The translations under genes were made by a program, and so were the position numbers. The notes under the pieces were generated by a model. It made no database searches. It was given only the letters and a program-made list of their open reading frames with translations, and was not told the origin of the DNA. From the NCBI GenBank assembly GCA_900542765.1, contig UQOX01000006.1, positions 1 to 64,000 on the forward strand: a stretch of DNA of 64,000 nucleotides, read 5' to 3'. The DNA is from an uncultured Porphyromonadaceae bacterium. Lineage in GTDB: Bacteria > Bacteroidota > Bacteroidia > Bacteroidales > UBA11471. This document shows, one piece after another, positions 59,611 to 64,000 of the stretch; the first letter of the stretch is position 1, and each line of letters begins with the position of its first letter.

Positions 59611-60938
59611 ATATCTTTCTTTTTTATTATAGATCTATATTGTAAAGGTAGTGCTATAGCTGACGTCGACAGAGCAATACACATAGAAACACAGATTCCT
59701 ATAATTCCCCAAAGACGACCCAAGATAATTGCTAATGGAATTAATATAATACTAGACAAGATAGAACAATATAATTGTATTCGAATCTTTCCTATACCAT
59801 TAAGGAAATATGCATATAGATTGTTCCAATTAACAATCGTTACATATATCATCATGATGCAGGACAACGAAAATGGAATAGAGAGTTGAACCCATAATTG
59901 ATATATATAATTAGATAAAAATAGCATAATTAGGGATACACATACCAACAAAAGAAAAAACTTTAATATCATCTTTACACTCCGCTTTATCCATATAATA
60001 TCTTTCTTTATATAGGCTTCTGTTGCAGCAGACCAGAATGGAGTTATTACTATAACAAAAGCCATATTTACAATAGAAAAATATTTGAAAGCAATATTAT
60101 ATATCGTTACATCAGCTGGAGAGCATAATTGTGCAATGAAAAAATTTGATGTAGAGAATACAACTAAACATGCTATTTGTATAATAAAAAATTGCCCACC
60201 TAATGACAGTAGCGATGATGAGTATTTAAAATTTATAGCAGAAAATTTAGGTTTCAGTTCTTTATATTTATGGAATGTTATAGGGTAAGCAATTAAATAT
60301 ACTATTACGGGAACACATGTAAAGGTAATAGCAACATAACTCAAATTCCCTTCTGTGGTAATTGTTAATATATATATGATAGATAATGATATTACGTTTC
60401 CACAGAAGCCCAAGAAATCATTGATAACCGACAATTGCTTGGCTAAATATACATTACCAATAAATTTTAATATAAAAGAAAGTGAAAAAAAGGCGAGAAT
60501 AATCAGAACTAATTTATCAAGATCTGTATTTATCTGCCCCTCTGGCACATTTAATATTTTGTTCCATGACAAGAAAGGGTGAATAGCAAAATATATAAGA
60601 TAGATAGAAACTATAATTATACTTAGAATAGCTACAGTTGTACTTACATATTTTTGTCCAAGTTCATAATCATCACGAGCTAAAGCTTCTGCTAATTTAT
60701 TTCTAAGACCATTTCCCAGTCCTATATCGAAATAATTTATCCACATAATGATAGAACTTAATGTAAGCCAAACACCATACTCATAATTATTCAAATATTT
60801 CAATGTAACCGGAACAAGCAGTAACGATACCAATATAGAACACCCTTTTATACTTGCCGATAGAAGTATATTTATTTGGGCCCTTTGTGTCCGACGATCT
60901 GCTGAGTTTGTTAAACGTTTAAGTAGATCTGATATCAT
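59607..60938 (-). CDS. Polysaccharide flippase (Wzx/MATE-type)
   Basis: Predicted to flip the lipid-linked repeat unit across the inner membrane. 443 residues with twelve or more hydrophobic segments spread evenly, in the polysaccharide-transport (PST/MOP) arrangement; the N-terminal KGCSILVSLLLVPVTLKYL followed by YEYGVWLTLSSIIMWINYFDIGLGNGLRNKLAEALA (position about 52-87) is a typical Wzx beginning. AT-rich. It starts 44 bases after the UGM-like gene ends and overlaps the GT4 gene by four bases. Confidence 0.9.
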   Translation of the reverse strand: MISDLLKRLTNSADRRTQRAQINILLSASIKGCSILVSLLLVPVTLKYLNNYEYGVWLTLSSIIMWINYFDIGLGNGLRNKLAEALARDDYELGQKYVSTTVAILSIIIVSIYLIYFAIHPFLSWNKILNVPEGQINTDLDKLVLIILAFFSLSFILKFIGNVYLAKQLSVINDFLGFCGNVISLSIIYILTITTEGNLSYVAITFTCVPVIVYLIAYPITFHKYKELKPKFSAINFKYSSSLLSLGGQFFIIQIACLVVFSTSNFFIAQLCSPADVTIYNIAFKYFSIVNMAFVIVITPFWSAATEAYIKKDIIWIKRSVKMILKFFLLLVCVSLIMLFLSNYIYQLWVQLSIPFSLSCIMMIYVTIVNWNNLYAYFLNGIGKIRIQLYCSILSSIILIPLAIILGRLWGIIGICVSMCIALSTSAIALPLQYRSIIKKKDI

Positions 60939-60982
60939 AATTAAGTGCGGTTAATTAAATTACTCATTAACACAAATAATTA

Positions 60983-62224
60983 CTATGCCTTACACAACTT
61001 ATTGCTCAAATCGATTGCGGCTCCCATTGCGGCATCCATATTATAATATTCCCATTCTGCAAATCGCCCTAATAAGAACAGACCGTTATTCTCAATGTGA
61101 TTTTTAAGATTTTTGATAAGATCTCTTGTTTTATGATATTGAATAGGATATGTGTATGGAGCAAAATGGTGAGTTATATAATGAGGAGAAAATGGTACTT
61201 TTGAGAGATTATGGCATATCTCATCATGGGAAATTTCATCTGTAAATTCTATAGTAGCCGATAATTTACCTTGTATATTATTAGTAGGGGAGAAATTCCC
61301 AGTACAGATGATACGATGTGCCAAATGCGAGCGAGAAGGCATATATATCCAGGAATATGGATTAGGCGTAATTTCACAAAGGACTGTCGTCGTCCCATGA
61401 GCTTCCAAGTTTTCTATGTCTGACAAGTATCCTGAAATATCAACGCCCGTCAACATCTTAGGTAAATCCTTTATATTCCCACAAAAGATGACATAATCAT
61501 ATTCTTCATTAACTATATGCCAACTACCTTTTACATATTCTATTCTATTAATCTCTGAATTGTATTTTATATTCAATCCTTGAGCCAATCGGTCTGCAAT
61601 AAACTGAGAACCATCTTTTTGAGGATAATAAAATGTACTATGAACAAAAGATTTTTCTTTTACATGAAAAAAATTATTATAAATCATTTCTTGCAAAGTT
61701 GGCATCGGCAACTTGCCTTCTAACCATGATAGCGGAACATTTTTTAAGTCTTTACGCCAAATTTTCTCATTGTAAGGTTGAAAATATTCTTTATATAATG
61801 TATTACCAAAACGACCTCGCAAAAACTCCTCAAAATTTTGAGGCTCATTTTGAGGGTGACAAGCCATATAAAGAATATCTTCAATGAATGACTTCATCAT
61901 ATCATTTTCAAAACAGTATGCATGATTCTCTATAGGGTATGGTATTATTCTTCCATCAGACATCGATACAACAGAATTTCGTTCAGTTTTAATAAATTCT
62001 GTTTCTCTGTTGAAAAAATGCCAAAACCAATCCATAACATCTTGGCGCTTAGTATTAAATACGTGACCACCAGTTCTGTGAAATAAGTTTCCTTGAATTC
62101 TGTCACATTTTATAAGTCCTCCTGGCCGTGATTCGGATTCAAATATTGTAACATCATGAATCTCTTTCAGAAGTTGTCCTATTGAAAGGCCAGATATTCC
62201 TGCACCAATGACTGCTATTTTCAT
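60983..62224 (-). CDS. UDP-galactopyranose mutase-like flavoprotein
   Basis: FAD/NAD(P)-binding protein, 413 residues. The N-terminal dinucleotide motif is IAVIGAGISGLSIGQLL, ending in FESESRPGG. The next block, HRTGGHVFNTKRQDVMDWFW, resembles the UGM stretch GPHIFHTNxxxVWDYV, and later PYNEKIWRKDLKNVPLSW is close to the UGM 'xTxKxWxxDPxxL' segment. It is longer than typical Glf (about 370) and lacks the standard YKDGSQ-to-GGY ending I would expect, so a furanose mutase or another FAD-dependent sugar-nucleotide enzyme are both possible. It is AT-rich, between wzz (27 bases upstream) and the flippase. Confidence 0.78.
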   Translation of the reverse strand: MKIAVIGAGISGLSIGQLLKEIHDVTIFESESRPGGLIKCDRIQGNLFHRTGGHVFNTKRQDVMDWFWHFFNRETEFIKTERNSVVSMSDGRIIPYPIENHAYCFENDMMKSFIEDILYMACHPQNEPQNFEEFLRGRFGNTLYKEYFQPYNEKIWRKDLKNVPLSWLEGKLPMPTLQEMIYNNFFHVKEKSFVHSTFYYPQKDGSQFIADRLAQGLNIKYNSEINRIEYVKGSWHIVNEEYDYVIFCGNIKDLPKMLTGVDISGYLSDIENLEAHGTTTVLCEITPNPYSWIYMPSRSHLAHRIICTGNFSPTNNIQGKLSATIEFTDEISHDEICHNLSKVPFSPHYITHHFAPYTYPIQYHKTRDLIKNLKNHIENNGLFLLGRFAEWEYYNMDAAMGAAIDLSNKLCKA

Positions 62225-62251
62225 ATGATTGATTATTATATATTCAAGAAA

Positions 62252-63376
62252 TTAAAACATCCCACTTTTTATTTTTTGCCAAAATTCAGAACAAAATAGA
62301 ACCCATCCTAATACAACAATTACAGAAACGAAGGTTATAGCAAAGATTATATTCATTCTACTAATTCCAGAGGGTTGCAGGGGGACAGTAGCCGGCTCGA
62401 GAACGGCAAACACGGGTTTGGCTTCTTGTACTTTGGCCCGAGCTACCTGTAATTGGTTCGCCACCTGACTATATACTTGATAAGCCAAATTCATGTCGTT
62501 TTGCAACCGGTCCTGTTCAGCTCGGACACTTTGCAATACGAGGTTTTTATTGGCATCCAAATATTCGGCATATTTCTTCTGGGCAGCATAGTATTCAGCC
62601 TGCCGTTCTTGAAACAACTGTTGCAGATAGGCACAGTCGTCTTTTGCTTTGGCGATGCGGTAATTGATGATATATTCCTGTAATTTGCTAACAACAGAGT
62701 CGGCAACTACGGCTGCAACCTTAGGGTCTTGCAAAGTTACAGAAACCGTTGTTATGGCTGTTTTCTCATCGACATTGGCCATTATCACTTCTCTGACCAA
62801 AGAGAGTTTCTGAAAATCATCTTCCGACAGTTGGATAGGGCCTTGCGCCCCAATCCCGAGCGATACGGCTTCTTTTTCTTTCGTAAAAAGAGATTTTGCC
62901 CACCCGATTGCCTTTCCCGGGAATTCCATGACAGAACTCCACCACGGGGATTTCATCTCATCGAGATAGGCCATAAAAGTCGTATCGATATTACCATCAA
63001 GAGTTTGTACCGGCATGTCAAAAAGGCTCAATGCGAATGGGGTAGAGGCTACTATATCTGACGCCAATGTGATGTTCATGGCATCGGATCCATTAGAAGA
63101 TGCGCTACTACCCAAAAACGAAGATGCCAAACTGGCTAATCCTCCCGACACTTTCGTTTGATCACCCATTTCAGGGGAAAGGGTCACATTTACCGTATAT
63201 TCCTTAGGAATGCTGAATGCGATAATTACCCCCAATACGGCACCTACAAGAAGCGACCACATCAACGCTTTTCGTGCCGCTATGAGTTTTCGCAAATAAC
63301 CTGCCCAGTCGATTTCAATCTCATCGTTTTCTTCCGTGATATAATCGGGATTTTTATAGGATTCTTTTTCAGACAT
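62252..63376 (-). CDS. wzz: Polysaccharide chain-length determinant (Wzz)
   Basis: Polysaccharide copolymerase that sets chain length. 374 residues: cytoplasmic head, first membrane helix (about 38-58, KALMWSLLVGAVLGVIIAFS), a periplasmic domain with coiled coils (about 60-335, FQERQAEYYAAQKKYAEYL), and a C-terminal helix (about 343-365) preceded by the proline-rich PATVPLQPSGIS. There is no tyrosine kinase domain. Composition changes within the gene: the last 40 or so codons are AT-rich like the cassette and the rest is not, as if the cassette joined inside wzz. It lies 73 bases downstream of wza. Confidence 0.92.
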   Translation of the reverse strand: MSEKESYKNPDYITEENDEIEIDWAGYLRKLIAARKALMWSLLVGAVLGVIIAFSIPKEYTVNVTLSPEMGDQTKVSGGLASLASSFLGSSASSNGSDAMNITLASDIVASTPFALSLFDMPVQTLDGNIDTTFMAYLDEMKSPWWSSVMEFPGKAIGWAKSLFTKEKEAVSLGIGAQGPIQLSEDDFQKLSLVREVIMANVDEKTAITTVSVTLQDPKVAAVVADSVVSKLQEYIINYRIAKAKDDCAYLQQLFQERQAEYYAAQKKYAEYLDANKNLVLQSVRAEQDRLQNDMNLAYQVYSQVANQLQVARAKVQEAKPVFAVLEPATVPLQPSGISRMNIIFAITFVSVIVVLGWVLFCSEFWQKIKSGMF

Positions 63377-63449
63377 AGTTATATCCAGTGTTTAATTTAT
63401 AAGCAATCCATCAAGGAACAAGATAACCGCTTGTTCCTTGATAAGTAAT

Positions 63450-64000
63450 TTATTTTGCCAAGTTGGCAATAGTTGCAGCCATTGTACCAATCGATGTCAC
63501 AGCCGACAAAGATGCCAAGACATTTCCCCAATTGGCTTGTCTCGGCCGCCTGTTGGGAACGACGATTTCACAGCCGGGTTCCACCATGCCGTTTCCGCGT
63601 CGTTTTACCGTGGCTATTTGACCATTCATGTATATGATATATTTCTTATTCTTCTTGGCCAACGCTCCATAGCCGCCGGCTTGGCCGATGTAATATTTCA
63701 CGTTTTTGCCTTTTTTGTATGATACCACATTGGGTTGCATTACGGCTCCGTTGATTTTCACCGTATTATTGTATTCAGGAACGATAAGGACATCTCCTTC
63801 TCTCAAAACAATATCGGCATCACTCCCCGGAGATTTCAGGGCGGCTGCAAGGTCTATCCCGACAGAGAACGTCGATTGTACCCCAATTCCTAACGAGTCG
63901 ACTTTTGCATCGCCCATCTGGCGACGCAACAAAACAACAACCTCTTGCATACGTTTCAGTTCTTCGGCATTCGCTTTACGCATTAACTTGGCTCCTCGTA
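63450..64000 (-). CDS. Polysaccharide export outer-membrane protein (Wza-like), C-terminal part
   Basis: Outer-membrane channel component for polysaccharide export; the gene continues beyond the right edge. The visible 183 or so residues contain a SLBB-type segment: IVLREGDVLIVPEYNNTVKI, then VNGAVMQPNVVSYKKGK-like sequence (here KINGAVMQPNVV), YYIGQAGGYGALAKKNK and PGCEIVVPNRRPR, and a C-terminal hydrophobic helix (about the last 30 residues, VLASLSAVTSIGTMAATIANLAK) that suits the membrane-spanning helical barrel of Wza. The ATG at 63983 is internal; the frame stays open to the window end. Confidence 0.9.
   Translation of the reverse strand, partial: RGAKLMRKANAEELKRMQEVVVLLRRQMGDAKVDSLGIGVQSTFSVGIDLAAALKSPGSDADIVLREGDVLIVPEYNNTVKINGAVMQPNVVSYKKGKNVKYYIGQAGGYGALAKKNKKYIIYMNGQIATVKRRGNGMVEPGCEIVVPNRRPRQANWGNVLASLSAVTSIGTMAATIANLAK

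Larger units (their letters stand above)
52360..62370 (-). other. AT-rich serotype-like cassette within the polysaccharide operon
   Basis: Composition drops sharply here. A 60-base sample at 56041-56100 has 13 G+C, whereas 4501-4560 has 34. The low-GC part begins in the last 40 or so codons of wzz and ends at the junction with the GT4 gene. It contains the flippase, polymerase, the UGM-like gene and most transferases, that is, the genes that define sugar structure. The shift suggests horizontal exchange of a block between conserved flanks. Confidence 0.75.

Overview
The window reads as one chromosomal stretch of a member of the Bacteroidales (phylum Bacteroidota). Supporting this are the Bacteroides-type promoters (TTTG, about 20 bp, TAnnTTTG) seen upstream of many genes, the lack of Shine-Dalgarno sequences, the two-subunit methylmalonyl-CoA mutase, a Bacteroidales-type malate dehydrogenase, a PIN-PhoH protein, an OstA-like protein and a Wza/Wzz-flanked polysaccharide locus. 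I cannot fix the family or genus from sequence reading alone. I saw no rRNA, tRNA, CRISPR array, insertion sequence or phage gene.

Layout. 1-7 kb: the 5' part of ileS (minus), a secreted S9 dipeptidyl peptidase, aspS, a Nif3-like protein and a coiled-coil zinc-ribbon protein, then a decayed acetyltransferase remnant. 7-15.4 kb (minus): methylmalonyl-CoA mutase mutA-mutB, then dnaG with an ABC export pair. 15.6-23 kb (plus): tig, clpP-clpX, recQ with HRDC, and guaB. 23-34 kb (plus): a tightly packed run of envelope genes: a two-parvulin periplasmic chaperone, a SurA-N-like lipoprotein, SurA, an OstA-like protein, mutL, a BamE-like exported protein, murB, an MBL-fold hydrolase and dgkA. 34-38 kb (minus): a second recQ without HRDC and a secreted protein made of eleven 34-residue WG repeats. 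38-50 kb: groES-groEL, mdh, an acetyltransferase remnant, phoH, a Fur-family regulator paired with an unusual QueD-like protein, sppA with a YfcE-like phosphodiesterase, a membrane protein, and an aminotransferase-LolE pair. 50.4-64 kb (minus): a surface polysaccharide operon running from wza (cut by the window end) and wzz through a UGM-like flavoprotein, flippase, glycosyltransferases, polymerase, pyruvyl transferase and an Fe-S F420-dehydrogenase-like protein to a GT4 and a WecG-type transferase.

Working together. Protein quality control (tig, clpPX, groESL, sppA), outer-membrane assembly and lipid transport (SurA-like proteins, OstA-like, LolE-like), cell-wall precursor supply (murB, dgkA), and capsule or O-antigen synthesis dominate. 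The polysaccharide locus is mosaic. Its middle (about 52.36-62.37 kb) is strikingly AT-rich, while the flanking wza/most of wzz and GT4/wecG match the rest of the window, which suggests a swapped serotype cassette.

Points most worth following up: the GIHH swap in the IleRS signature motif, the AT-rich cassette with its paired Fe-S protein and pyruvyl transferase, the QueD-like protein that lacks the catalytic cysteine but carries a zinc ribbon next to a Fur-family regulator with a palindromic operator, the MutL without recognisable endonuclease motifs, and two small pseudogene remnants. I did not find a system I could confidently call wholly new.
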